A stretch of 38,562 nt of DNA from an uncultured Methylobacillus sp. (GTDB lineage: Bacteria > Pseudomonadota > Gammaproteobacteria > Burkholderiales > Methylophilaceae). Shown here piece after piece: positions 1 to 8,354 of this stretch (its first letter is position 1; every line of letters starts with the position of its first letter). The notes beneath the pieces were generated by a model. It was given only the letters and a program-made list of their open reading frames with translations. It made no database searches and was not told the origin of the DNA. Position numbers and translations under genes: made by a program. Location: the NCBI GenBank assembly GCA_946478965.1, contig CAMLDQ010000013.1, forward strand, positions 1-38,562. Direction: 5' to 3'.

Positions 1-206
1 CCGATCACCTGGAAAACCTGCGCGCCTACTGCCGCCATGTGCACGACGTGCAGCCGGAGCAGGCCGAGATGATCGGCATCGACACCGATGGTTTCGACAT
101 CAGAGCCGATGGCGCGCTGCGGCGCTTCACGTTCGATGCGCCTATCATCGATGCATTGCAGGCGCGCACAGCCCTGGTCGCCCTCGCCCAAGCCTGCCGC
201 GCATGA
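1..206 (+). CDS. DUF2470 (HugZ-type) protein, C-terminal fragment
   Basis: The reading frame is open from base 3 at the left edge to a TGA at 204-206, so only the last 68 residues are visible. They read as a DUF2470 domain, the C-terminal part of heme-utilisation proteins of the HugZ family: an acidic helix start (DHLENLRAYCRH), then an EMIGIDTDGFDIRADG strand-turn-strand segment and an RRFTFDAP segment. In this family the missing N-terminal half is a split-barrel pyridoxamine-phosphate-oxidase-like domain that binds heme. The stop overlaps the next start (ATGA, 203-206), so the two genes are probably co-transcribed and translationally coupled. The fold call is fair; heme binding cannot be judged from this piece. 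Confidence 0.6.
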   Translation, partial: DHLENLRAYCRHVHDVQPEQAEMIGIDTDGFDIRADGALRRFTFDAPIIDALQARTALVALAQACRA

Positions 207-556
207 CCGTCATCCTGCGCGCTGCGGCCAGCGCAAGCCTGATCGCGCTCATCCTGCTGTGCCTGGCTTGGGAAGGCTGGCTTGCACCTTTACGACCCGG
301 CGGGACGTTGCTGATCCTGAAAGCCGCTCCTTTACTACTGCCGTTGTTCGGCATCCTGCGCGGGCGACGCTACACCTACCAATGGTCGTCGATGTTCATT
401 CTCTTGTATTTCACCGAAGGCGTGGTGCGCGCATGGTCTGACCATGGGCTTTCATCCTTCCTGGCTACCGCGGAAACTCTCCTGACGCTCATTTTTTTCG
501 GCTGCGCCATCAGCTTTGCCCGCATGACGGCACCTCAAAAGCCCTTACCCGATTAG
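203..556 (+). CDS. DUF2069 small integral membrane protein
   Basis: A 117-residue protein with about four hydrophobic segments, at roughly residues 5-25, 35-52, 60-75 and 88-106. Its pattern matches the DUF2069 family of short proteobacterial inner-membrane proteins of unknown function: a basic GRRYTYQW loop between helices 2 and 3, and a Tyr-Phe-Thr-Glu-Gly (YFTEG) motif in helix 3. Family members have about this length, so it looks intact. It starts inside the stop of the DUF2470 gene (ATGA overlap), which supports a two-gene operon. No catalytic motif is visible, and I cannot assign a role. Confidence 0.7.
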   Translation: MTVILRAAASASLIALILLCLAWEGWLAPLRPGGTLLILKAAPLLLPLFGILRGRRYTYQWSSMFILLYFTEGVVRAWSDHGLSSFLATAETLLTLIFFGCAISFARMTAPQKPLPD

Positions 557-869
557 CATAACTCCTTGTTGCAAAATTCATTTGCCTCAAAAAAACTGAT
601 GTGCTAGCGTTAACCCCAAGCATGTTCCAGTGACTGGCTGGATCATGTCAGCATGGTGTGTGTATTCGTTCTTGCATAACAACACCAAGAAAAGAAAAAC
701 ACCATATGGGCAAAACCGGCACTTCCATAGGCGGGAGACCGCATGTCCGCATATTGCGGGACGTAGAGGCCAAGCAAAGCCCTGGCCGCGGGATGGCTGT
801 ATGTTCGCAAACGCCGTTGCCTGGCTACGCCCCCTCACCCACTCACCGAACCTTTTGCGGTACTAAGCC
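557..869 (+). other. Gene-free leader region with several hairpins
   Basis: A 313-base stretch with no convincing gene, between DUF2069 and the chemosensory operon. It contains an inverted repeat at 621-647 (CATGTTCCAG / CTGGATCATG, one mismatch, 7-base loop). A short stem capped by a GAGA tetraloop lies at 731-742. A stem with one bulge lies at 745-762 (GTCCGCA / TGCGGGAC), and a GGCCA/TGGCC stem at 768-787 encloses GCAAAGCC. Short ORFs across it in both strands lack ribosome-binding sites and family resemblance. It is probably the 5' leader of the operon starting at 870. A weak sigma70-like pair (TTGCCT 582-587, TAGCGT 605-610, 17-base spacing) precedes it. See the findings for a possible riboswitch reading. 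Confidence 0.45.
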
Positions 870-1319
870 ATGCCGGCGCTCCTGGTCTTTACGCTGAACG
901 ACTGGAGATGCGCGCTCCCGCTGGCCGCCGTGGCCGCAACCCACCGCGCCGTCGCCGTCACCGCATTGCCTGGTGCGCCAGATAAGGTCATGGGCATCAT
1001 CAATGTCCGCGGCACTGTGCTCCCCGCCATTGATCTGCGCACTTGTTTCGGATTTGCAAGACAACCGCTTTCACCTAACCAGCATATTGTCCTTGGCCGT
1101 ACATCCCGCCGCCCTGTCGCGCTGATCGTCGACGGAATATCGGGCGTCATCGAATGCGCGCAGGACGCGGTTGCCGCGGCTGACGACGTCCTGCCCGGGC
1201 TGGAGTCGGTCGAAGGCGTCGTCAAGCTTGAGGATGGCATGGTGCTGATACACGATCTCGACCGTTTCCTCTCGCTTGAAGAGGCTGCCGAACTCGATCA
1301 CGCAATGGAGGATATCTAG
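870..1319 (+). CDS. cheW: CheW-like coupling protein (WspB position)
   Basis: A 149-residue single-domain CheW protein, the normal length. CheW is a cytoplasmic adaptor that links chemoreceptor tips to the P5 domain of CheA. Recognisable elements are the opening strand LLVFTLNDWRCALPL, the KVMGIINVRGTVLPAIDLR core at residues 46-64, which is the CheW signature, and the VALIVDGISGVIE segment near residues 86-98. It is the first gene of the operon; cheR follows after two bases. The order cheW-cheR-cheW matches wspB-wspC-wspD of Pseudomonas. No strong Shine-Dalgarno is seen before the ATG (CGGTACTAAGCC). This start was chosen because the CheW fold begins immediately after it. Confidence 0.88.
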   Translation: MPALLVFTLNDWRCALPLAAVAATHRAVAVTALPGAPDKVMGIINVRGTVLPAIDLRTCFGFARQPLSPNQHIVLGRTSRRPVALIVDGISGVIECAQDAVAAADDVLPGLESVEGVVKLEDGMVLIHDLDRFLSLEEAAELDHAMEDI

Positions 1320-1321
1320 CC

Positions 1322-2809
1322 ATGGCCCATGCGGACCCGGATACCTTGCTGCTGCAGTTCAGCGAATTTCTATCGCGCAAGATCGGATTGCACTTCCCGC
1401 CCACGCGCTGCAACGATCTTTTGCGCGGCATGGAACACGCGGCGCGCGAACTGGGTTACTCGAATATACAGACCTGCATGCAGGGCTTGATGAAGGCCTC
1501 CATACATAAGAAGGAAATCGAAACGCTGGCCAAGCATCTCAGCATAGGCGAAACCTACTTTTTCCGTGAGCGCCAGGTGTTCGACATTCTGCAGAATCAC
1601 GTACTGCCCCCGTTGATCCGGACGCGCCGCCAATCGGGACAATATCTCAGGATCTGGAGCGCCGGCTGTGCCAGCGGGGAAGAAGCCTATTCGCTGGCCA
1701 TCCTGCTACAGCGCATGATCCCTGACTTCCAGCGATGGAACATCCTCATCCTGGCCACCGACATCAATCCGCAGGTATTGGAAAAAGCAGCCACAGGCAT
1801 CTATGGAAGCTGGTCGTTCCGCAGCGCACCGTCCTGGCTGCAGAAAGAATATTTCACCCCTGCGGGAAAAGACCGGTATGAGATTGATACTTCCGTGCGG
1901 CACATGGTGACCTTTTCCTACCTCAACCTGGCGGAAGATGCCTTTCCCTCTCTGGCCAACAACACCAACGCGATGGATCTCGTGTTTTGCCGCAACGTGC
2001 TCATGTATTTCGAAACCTCGCTGGCGGGCGAAGTGCTCAAGAAACACCATCAAGCCTTGGTCGATGGCGGCTGGCTGGTCGTCAGCCCCTCGGAAATTGC
2101 GCCTACCTATTTTGCGAATTTTGCTGCCGTACATTTCCCCGACGCCATCCTGCACCAGAAAAACCCGGAGACAACGACTCCAGCCCATCGGGACATGCCT
2201 CAGCAACACGATGTGGTGCCGACAGAAAGACGTCTTCACGACCGCCGCCCTCCCCCCGCCCGGCGGACTGCGCGTCCCAAACCGGAACCGGCCCGCGCCC
2301 AGCCGCATCCCGATTTCCAGCATGCACAAGCGCTCTACCATCAAGGGCACTATGTGAGAGCCATTGAGGAAACCACCCGGTTCCTCGCGCAGGATCGAAC
2401 CAATGTGGATGCGATGACGCTGATGGTACGCCTGCAAGCCAACCAGGGCGCCTTGTCGGAAGCGCTGCTCTGGTGCGAAAAAATCATCGCCCTCAATCGA
2501 CTGAATCCGATCGGCCACTACTTGCGTGCCGCGATCCTGATGGAACATGGCCGCATGGAAGAGGCCATGCTGGCCTACAAGCGCACGCTCTATCTGGATC
2601 AGGATTTCGTGGTTGCCCATTTCGCGCTGGGCAACCTCTTTCGTCGCCAGAAGCGGCCGCGCGAGGCCGGCAAGCATTTCGAAAATGCCTTGCAGTTGCT
2701 GCATCGGCATGAAGACGACGATGTCCTGCCCGAGTCCGACGGCATCACTGCCGGCAGGCTGGCGGAAATCATACGTCACGACATGGCGCAGAGGAACGAG
2801 ATGGCATGA
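1322..2809 (+). CDS. cheR: CheR methyltransferase with C-terminal TPRs (WspC-like)
   Basis: A 495-residue S-adenosylmethionine-dependent methyltransferase that methylates glutamates on chemoreceptors. Residues 1-80 form the all-helical CheR N-domain. The SAM-binding loop GCASGEE is at 115-121, followed by ATDINPQVLEKA (145-156) and the DLVFCRNVLMYF motif (219-230). A Pro/Arg-rich linker (about 285-330) leads to tetratricopeptide repeats at about 333-460. This is longer than plain CheR (about 280 residues) and matches the TPR-bearing WspC type. None of the three receptors in this operon ends in an NWETF-like CheR-docking pentapeptide, which suits a CheR that uses another contact. The last bases overlap the next cheW (ATGA, 2806-2809). 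Confidence 0.88.
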   Translation: MAHADPDTLLLQFSEFLSRKIGLHFPPTRCNDLLRGMEHAARELGYSNIQTCMQGLMKASIHKKEIETLAKHLSIGETYFFRERQVFDILQNHVLPPLIRTRRQSGQYLRIWSAGCASGEEAYSLAILLQRMIPDFQRWNILILATDINPQVLEKAATGIYGSWSFRSAPSWLQKEYFTPAGKDRYEIDTSVRHMVTFSYLNLAEDAFPSLANNTNAMDLVFCRNVLMYFETSLAGEVLKKHHQALVDGGWLVVSPSEIAPTYFANFAAVHFPDAILHQKNPETTTPAHRDMPQQHDVVPTERRLHDRRPPPARRTARPKPEPARAQPHPDFQHAQALYHQGHYVRAIEETTRFLAQDRTNVDAMTLMVRLQANQGALSEALLWCEKIIALNRLNPIGHYLRAAILMEHGRMEEAMLAYKRTLYLDQDFVVAHFALGNLFRRQKRPREAGKHFENALQLLHRHEDDDVLPESDGITAGRLAEIIRHDMAQRNEMA

Positions 2810-3417
2810 GTCCGGTCGAGAAGAAAACAAACAAGACGCCGCCAAAACGGACACGCAGGCAATCCGGCACTTCCACACCGCAAGCAGAGGTGCCGGCGCC
2901 TCAGGATACCTGGGATCAAATCCTGCAATCGCGCGCGCGCGAACTGGCCCGGCCACTGAAAGAGGATGAGAATACCGAGACCATCGAAGTCGTGATTTTC
3001 CGGCTTGCTTTCGAGATCTATGGAATCGCCACTTCGCATGTCCGCGAAGTACATCCGCTCAAGGATTTGACGCCTTTGCCCTGCACACCGCCTTTCGTCA
3101 CCGGGATCATCAACGTACGCGGCCAGGTAATGTCGGTCATCGACCTGAAGAAATTTTTCGAGCTGCCCGACCAAGGCATCACCGATCTCAACAAGGCCGT
3201 CATTATTTCCGACGGCGACATGGAATTCGGCATCCTGGCGGATGCCATCGTCGATGTGCACAACATCCCATTGCAGGAGCTGCAAACCTCTTTACCAAGC
3301 CTGACCGGCATCCGCAATGACTATCTTCTGGGCGTCGCGCCGGATGGGCTGGTGGTTCTGGATGCCGGCAAACTGCTGAGTAACAGCGACCTCATCGTGC
3401 ATGAAGAAGTGTCCTGA
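2806..3417 (+). CDS. cheW: CheW-like coupling protein with N-terminal extension (WspD-like)
   Basis: A 203-residue protein. The first 55-60 residues are charged and Lys/Thr/Pro-rich, probably disordered. They are followed by a full CheW domain (about 62-200) with VIFRLAFEIYGIA, the signature FVTGIINVRGQVMSVIDLK, and a closing VLDAGKLL. CheW domains bridge receptors and CheA. The extension and the position right after TPR-CheR mirror WspD. It overlaps cheR by four bases and is followed by a 62-base gap to the first receptor. That gap carries a good ribosome-binding site (CAAGGAG) for the receptor but no clear promoter. Two different CheWs in one operon may hold different array contacts; that is inference from Wsp. 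Confidence 0.88.
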   Translation: MSPVEKKTNKTPPKRTRRQSGTSTPQAEVPAPQDTWDQILQSRARELARPLKEDENTETIEVVIFRLAFEIYGIATSHVREVHPLKDLTPLPCTPPFVTGIINVRGQVMSVIDLKKFFELPDQGITDLNKAVIISDGDMEFGILADAIVDVHNIPLQELQTSLPSLTGIRNDYLLGVAPDGLVVLDAGKLLSNSDLIVHEEVS

Positions 3418-3479
3418 AAACACAAATACTGAAGCGCCCTGGCCAAAGGAGTGAGCGCCATTAACAAGGAGCACTCAAC

Positions 3480-5207
3480 ATGAAATTTTCTATCGGCTTA
3501 AAGCTCTGGATAACATTCATTTCCATCCTGCTCGCGCTCGTAGCTGTCGGCAGCCTCGGTTACTTCAACACCATGAAACTGACTGAAACCGCCAGTTGGG
3601 TCAATCATACGCATCAAGTGCTCGGCAGTTTGGAAAAGCTCCTTTCCATGCTGAAGGACGCGGAAACCGGCCAACGCGGCTATATCATCACCGGCGAAGA
3701 GCAGTATTTGGGCCCCTATCAGGAAGCCGTAAGCAATGTCGACAGGCAACTGAAGAACATCAAGAAACTGACAGCAGACAACCCAATCCAACAACAGCAT
3801 CTGGAAACGATCACCCCCCTCGTGCAGAGCAAGCTGGATGAGCTCAAGGAAAGCATATCCCTGCGCCGGAACAAGGGGATGGAAGCTGCGCGAGCCGTTG
3901 TACTCAAGAACACGGGCAAGGCGCACATGGACAAGATCAGAACGGTTGTGCAGGAAATGGAGAGCGAGGAGAGCGGCTTACTGAGCCTGCGTAATGAGGA
4001 AGCCAGAACCAGTGCGCAAACCACCCTGAGATCGATCATCATAGGCTCGCTGCTTGCCTGCGCTCTGGTTATCGGCGCGAGCCTGTTTCTTACCCAGCAT
4101 ATTTCCAGGCCGCTTACCGAGATTGCAAACGTCGCCGAACGCATCGCTTCTGGAGATTTGTCGGAGAATCTGGCCCCCAGCCAGCGAACGGATGAAGTGG
4201 GCGCATTGATGCGCGCATTTTCCCGCATGCTTCAATCGTTGCGAGAAATGGCCGACATTGCCCAGCAGATTGCCTCAGGCAACCTCGCTGTGCAGGTAAA
4301 ACCGCAGTCCGAGAAGGATATCCTGGGGACGGCATTCGCCACCATGGCCAACAACCTCAGCAAGCTTACGCTGGAAATCCGCGACAGTATTGCCGTGCTG
4401 ACCTCGTCCTCGACCGAAATTCTCGCGACGACGACGCAGGTGGCCTCCAGCGCGGCGGAAGCGGCGACGGCAGTAAGCCAGACCACCACCACGGTGGAAG
4501 AAGTGAAGCAGACTGTGCAGGTGGCCAGCCAAAAGGCCAAGGCAGTCTCCGACGGCGCCCAGCAAACCGCTCAAGTATCTCAGGCTGGGCGTGAGGCGGT
4601 AGATCAGATGATCGTTGGCATGAATCGTATCCGTCAGCAAACGGCATCCACCGCCAGCAGTATTGCCCGACTGGGCGAGCAAAGCCAGGCAATCAGTGAA
4701 ATCATCGCCTCCGTCAATGACCTGGCCGAGCAATCCAACCTGCTCGCCGTCAACGCTGCAATAGAAGCGGCCAAAGCCGGCGAGCACGGCAAAGGCTTTG
4801 CTGTCGTGGCGCAGGAAATCAAAAGCCTGGCGGAACAATCCAAACAGGCCACAACCCAGGTGCGCATACTGCTGGGCGACATCCAGAAAGCGACCGGGGA
4901 AGCGGTGATGGCAACCGAGCTGAATGGTAAGGCAGTAGAAGATGGCGCAAGGCAGTCCGAGGCAGCAGTCGAATCCATCCAGATGCTGGCCGAGAGCATT
5001 GCCGAATCGGCTCAGGCCGCAGTGCAAATTGCGGCCTCCAGCCAACAGCAGCTTGTCGGCATGGACCAAGTGGCACTGGCCATGGAAAACATCAAGCAGG
5101 CCAGTGCGCAGAACATGGCCGGCACCCGGCAAGCAGAAACCGCCGCGAAGAACTTGCACGAAATGGGGCTCAAACTGGAGTCGCTGGTAGACCGCTATCA
5201 GGTCTGA
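3480..5207 (+). CDS. Chemoreceptor (MCP) with CHASE3-type periplasmic sensor
   Basis: A 575-residue transmembrane chemoreceptor. TM1 is at about residues 9-28 and the periplasmic region at 30-183. That region carries a CHASE3-like motif (AETGQRGYIITGEEQYL, 61-77) and ends in TM2 at about 185-206. A HAMP domain (207-260) is followed by a second HAMP-like unit (about 260-300). The cytoplasmic signalling helices carry the conserved hairpin tip ([20 protein letters not shown], 414-433, then GEHGKGFAVVAQEIKSL). The tip binds CheW and CheA. The C-terminus ends LVDRYQV with no CheR-docking pentapeptide. From residue 314 on it is closely related to the next two receptors. Periplasmic ligands of CHASE3 domains are mostly unknown. 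The ATG follows AACAAGGAGCACTCAAC, a good ribosome-binding site. Confidence 0.92.
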   Translation: MKFSIGLKLWITFISILLALVAVGSLGYFNTMKLTETASWVNHTHQVLGSLEKLLSMLKDAETGQRGYIITGEEQYLGPYQEAVSNVDRQLKNIKKLTADNPIQQQHLETITPLVQSKLDELKESISLRRNKGMEAARAVVLKNTGKAHMDKIRTVVQEMESEESGLLSLRNEEARTSAQTTLRSIIIGSLLACALVIGASLFLTQHISRPLTEIANVAERIASGDLSENLAPSQRTDEVGALMRAFSRMLQSLREMADIAQQIASGNLAVQVKPQSEKDILGTAFATMANNLSKLTLEIRDSIAVLTSSSTEILATTTQVASSAAEAATAVSQTTTTVEEVKQTVQVASQKAKAVSDGAQQTAQVSQAGREAVDQMIVGMNRIRQQTASTASSIARLGEQSQAISEIIASVNDLAEQSNLLAVNAAIEAAKAGEHGKGFAVVAQEIKSLAEQSKQATTQVRILLGDIQKATGEAVMATELNGKAVEDGARQSEAAVESIQMLAESIAESAQAAVQIAASSQQQLVGMDQVALAMENIKQASAQNMAGTRQAETAAKNLHEMGLKLESLVDRYQV

Positions 5208-5237
5208 CTAACCACAAAGCTTGCAAAGGAATAAGCC

Positions 5238-6695
5238 ATGACCATACCCAGAAAAATCATCGGCGGCTACGCCACACTGCTCGCCTTGTTTCTGCTGGTC
5301 GCCCTAGGGGCATTTTCCGTTTTCCAGACCGTGCAGAAGTCTTACGAACATTATCTGTCGCAAACGCATGCCGTGCTCACCGGATTTAGCGATCTCAGGT
5401 TCGCTGCCAGCGAGGAAGTCCGTCACTATCGCGGCTTGTTCCTGTTTCCAGACCAGCAGCAGACCTTCGTACCCAATCTGGCGGAAGATGTGCAGGCATT
5501 TCATGGTGCACTTGGAAAACTGCGCAGCACCACCGCCGTCCAAGATACGGCAGCACTGGACGAAATAGAACAAATTCATGCCAGGCTGGCGCAGTCCATC
5601 GAACGCGCAATTGCACTTGTCCGGCGTGGAAAAACCGCTGATGCCATTGCCATGAGCGAAGCCGAAATGTTGCCTCAAGCACAACTCCTCACCAACAAGG
5701 CCGAACAATTCCGCGATGCACAACTGGCACTCATCGCCGAGCAGCGTCATAGTCTGGAGAGCTCGATCAATCGGCTCATGGCCGGAATCTTGCTGGCCAC
5801 AGTTGTCGGCTTCCTGTTTGGCCTTGCTTCCAGCATCTACCTCAGCCGCTCCATTACGCGCCAGTTGCGGGAAACCATTCAACAGCTGACGACGGCTGCG
5901 GCTGAAATTCTGGCAACGACCACGCAGGTAGCTTCCAGCACAGCGGAAACCGCCACGGCAGTCAGCCAGACCACGACCACCGTCGAGGAAGTCAAACAGA
6001 CCGTGCAGGTCGCCAGCCAGAAAGCCAAGCAGGTATCCAACAGCGCGCAGCAGACCGAGCAAACATCCAACTCCGGAAAACAAGCGCTCGAGGACATGAT
6101 GGCCGGCATGCAACGCATCCGGCAACAGACCGCTTCCACTGCGGAGATCATCTCCAGATTGAATGAACAGAGCCAGGTCATAGGCGAAATCATCGCCTCC
6201 GTCAACGATCTCGCCGAGCAATCCAACCTGCTGGCGGTCAACGCCGCCATCGAAGCGGCCAAGGCCGGTGAATTCGGCAAGGGCTTCGCGGTAGTCGCGC
6301 AAGAGATCAAAAGCCTGGCAGAGCAATCCAAACAGGCCACAACCCAGGTGCGTTCCATACTGGGCGATACCCAGAAAGCCACCAGTGCCGCCGTCATGGC
6401 GACCGACCTCAACAGCAAGGCCGTGGAGGAAGGCATCCGTCAGGCAGAGTCGGCCAGTACGACGATCATTGTGCTGGGCGAGAGCATAGGCGAGTCCGCA
6501 CAGGCGGCCTTGCAGATTGCCGCCTCCGGCCAGCAGCAGATGGTCGGCATGGATCAGGTGGCCATGGCAATGGAAAACATCAAGCAGGCCAGCGCCCAGA
6601 ATATGGCCGGGACCAAGCAGGCCGAAATAGCCGCAAAAAACCTGCACGAGGTGGGTATCGCCCTGCAGTCGCTGGTAGGGAACGTCCGAACGTAA
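5238..6695 (+). CDS. Chemoreceptor (MCP) lacking a HAMP domain
   Basis: A 485-residue chemoreceptor. TM1 is at about residues 8-29. A helical periplasmic sensor of the four-helix-bundle type spans about 30-180, and TM2 is at about 181-203. After TM2 the chain passes within about 20 residues (SRSITRQLRETIQQLTTAAA) into the signalling helices, leaving no room for a HAMP domain. The tip region ([20 protein letters not shown], then GEFGKGFAVVAQEIKSL) is intact. From residue 224 (ILATTTQVASS) to the end it has exactly 262 residues, the same as its two neighbours, with very similar DNA. It probably shares arrays with them but has different input and signal transmission. Its ATG follows GCAAAGGAATAAGCC. 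Confidence 0.9.
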   Translation: MTIPRKIIGGYATLLALFLLVALGAFSVFQTVQKSYEHYLSQTHAVLTGFSDLRFAASEEVRHYRGLFLFPDQQQTFVPNLAEDVQAFHGALGKLRSTTAVQDTAALDEIEQIHARLAQSIERAIALVRRGKTADAIAMSEAEMLPQAQLLTNKAEQFRDAQLALIAEQRHSLESSINRLMAGILLATVVGFLFGLASSIYLSRSITRQLRETIQQLTTAAAEILATTTQVASSTAETATAVSQTTTTVEEVKQTVQVASQKAKQVSNSAQQTEQTSNSGKQALEDMMAGMQRIRQQTASTAEIISRLNEQSQVIGEIIASVNDLAEQSNLLAVNAAIEAAKAGEFGKGFAVVAQEIKSLAEQSKQATTQVRSILGDTQKATSAAVMATDLNSKAVEEGIRQAESASTTIIVLGESIGESAQAALQIAASGQQQMVGMDQVAMAMENIKQASAQNMAGTKQAEIAAKNLHEVGIALQSLVGNVRT

Positions 6696-6713
6696 GCTTC
6701 AGAAGGAGATCAC

Positions 6714-8354
6714 ATGTTCGCATACCGCAAGGCCGCCGGATTCTTCGGGTTCTTTTCTTCAAGCAACCAGGCGCTGTTCCGCAACATCGTCGAATCCGCC
6801 CCCAACGCGATCGTGCTGGTCGACCAGGACGGGCGGATCACCCTGGTCAACGCCCAGACCGAAAAGCTGTTCGACTACCCGCGTACGGAACTGCTCGGCC
6901 AGCCTATAGAACGGCTGGTACCGGAGCGTTTCCGCGCCGCCCACCCTGGTCATCGCATGGCGTTCTTCGCGCATCCCAGCGCCCGCGCCATGGGCGTAGG
7001 ACGCGACCTGTTCGGTCTGCGCAGGGACGGCCGCGAGTTTCCCATCGAAATCGGCCTCAACCCCATTCAAGGTAATACCGGGCCTATGGTACTGGCCAGC
7101 ATTATTGATCTTACCGAGCGCAAGCGCAGCGAAGAACTCTTCCGGCTGGTCGTCGAATCCGCTCCGAATGCGATGATCATGGCCAATCGAGGCGGCCATA
7201 TCACGCTGGTGAACACCCAGACGGAAAAGCTGTTCGGCTATCCGCGCAAGGAACTGATCGGCCAAGCCATCGAGCTGCTGGTACCGGAACGTTTCCGCGC
7301 TGCCCACCCTGCCCACCGCACGGCCTTCTTCGCCTCACCCAGCATGCGCTCCATGGGCGCCGGACGCGATCTGTTCGGCCTGCACAGGGAGGGGCGCGAA
7401 TTCCCGATCGAAATAGGCCTGACCCCGATCCAGGACGAAAGCGGGGCCATGGTATTGGCCAGCATTATCGATATCACCGAGCGCAAGCGCGCCGAGCAAG
7501 GCATACGCCTGCTGATGAAACAGATCCAGGAGACCTCGGGCGTACTGACTGCATCCACCAGCGAAATTCTGGAAACGGCCAGCCAGGTCGCTGCCGGTTC
7601 GGCGGAAACGGCCTCGGCGGTCAGCCAGACCACTTCGACCGTGGAAGAGATCAAACAGACAGCACAGGTAGCCACGGAAAAATCCCAGCATGTCTCCGAT
7701 ACCGCGCAGCGGGCCGCATCGATTTCTCAGGATGGAAGGCAGGCGGTCCAGGAATCCATCGAAGCAATGCAGCATATCCAGAAGCAGATGGAGTCGATTG
7801 CCGAGAACATTATCCGCCTCTCGGAGCAAGGCCAGGCCATCGGCGAGATCATCGCCACAGTCAACGACCTGGCCGAACAATCCAACCTGCTGGCCGTCAA
7901 TGCCGCCATCGAAGCGGCCAAGGCCGGCGAACATGGCAAGGGGTTTTCCGTAGTCGCCCAGGAAGTAAAAAGCCTGGCTGCGCAATCCAAGCAGGCTACG
8001 GCCCAGGTGCGCTCCATCCTGGGCGATATCCAGAAGGCCACAAGCAAGGCCGTCATGTCCACGGAACAGGGCAGCAAGGCGGTGGATTCCGGCGTCAAGC
8101 TGTCGCAACGGGTGGAGGAAGCCATCGCGGTGCTATCCAACAGCGTCGAAGAAGCCGCACAGGCGGCCATGCAGATCGCCGTGTCAGCGCGCCAGCAGTT
8201 GGTCGGACTGGATCAGGCCGTACTGGCGATACGCAGCATAAGCCAAGCCAGCCAGCTGAACACGGAAAGTGCAAGAAAATCCGAGACCGTCGCACACAAG
8301 CTGCATGAACTGAGCCTCACATTGAAGAACATGCTGGAGCAGGGTGAACGATGA
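6714..8354 (+). CDS. Cytoplasmic chemoreceptor with two tandem PAS domains
   Basis: A 546-residue receptor with no convincing membrane helix; the N-terminal [12 protein letters not shown] is only mildly hydrophobic. Two PAS domains of 121 residues each (about 21-141 and 142-262) are near copies. Both carry VNx[24 protein letters not shown] and [10 protein letters not shown], and both end in a TERKR linker. The MCP signalling domain follows, with its tip near residues 379-425 ([37 protein letters not shown]). PAS domains often sense redox state, oxygen or small ligands through a bound cofactor; no cofactor can be named here. The last bases overlap cheA (ATGA, 8351-8354). The start follows AGAAGGAGATCACATG, a strong ribosome-binding site. 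Confidence 0.9.
   Translation: MFAYRKAAGFFGFFSSSNQALFRNIVESAPNAIVLVDQDGRITLVNAQTEKLFDYPRTELLGQPIERLVPERFRAAHPGHRMAFFAHPSARAMGVGRDLFGLRRDGREFPIEIGLNPIQGNTGPMVLASIIDLTERKRSEELFRLVVESAPNAMIMANRGGHITLVNTQTEKLFGYPRKELIGQAIELLVPERFRAAHPAHRTAFFASPSMRSMGAGRDLFGLHREGREFPIEIGLTPIQDESGAMVLASIIDITERKRAEQGIRLLMKQIQETSGVLTASTSEILETASQVAAGSAETASAVSQTTSTVEEIKQTAQVATEKSQHVSDTAQRAASISQDGRQAVQESIEAMQHIQKQMESIAENIIRLSEQGQAIGEIIATVNDLAEQSNLLAVNAAIEAAKAGEHGKGFSVVAQEVKSLAAQSKQATAQVRSILGDIQKATSKAVMSTEQGSKAVDSGVKLSQRVEEAIAVLSNSVEEAAQAAMQIAVSARQQLVGLDQAVLAIRSISQASQLNTESARKSETVAHKLHELSLTLKNMLEQGER
6774..7499 (+). repeat. Tandem duplication of a 363-bp PAS-coding unit
   Basis: Two consecutive 363-base units (6774-7136 and 7137-7499), in frame, encode the two PAS domains of the cytoplasmic receptor. 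Runs such as CTGGTACCGGAGCGTTTCCG in unit 1 recur in unit 2 with single substitutions, and the unit lengths are equal. This indicates a fairly recent or gene-converted internal duplication. Confidence 0.85.
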
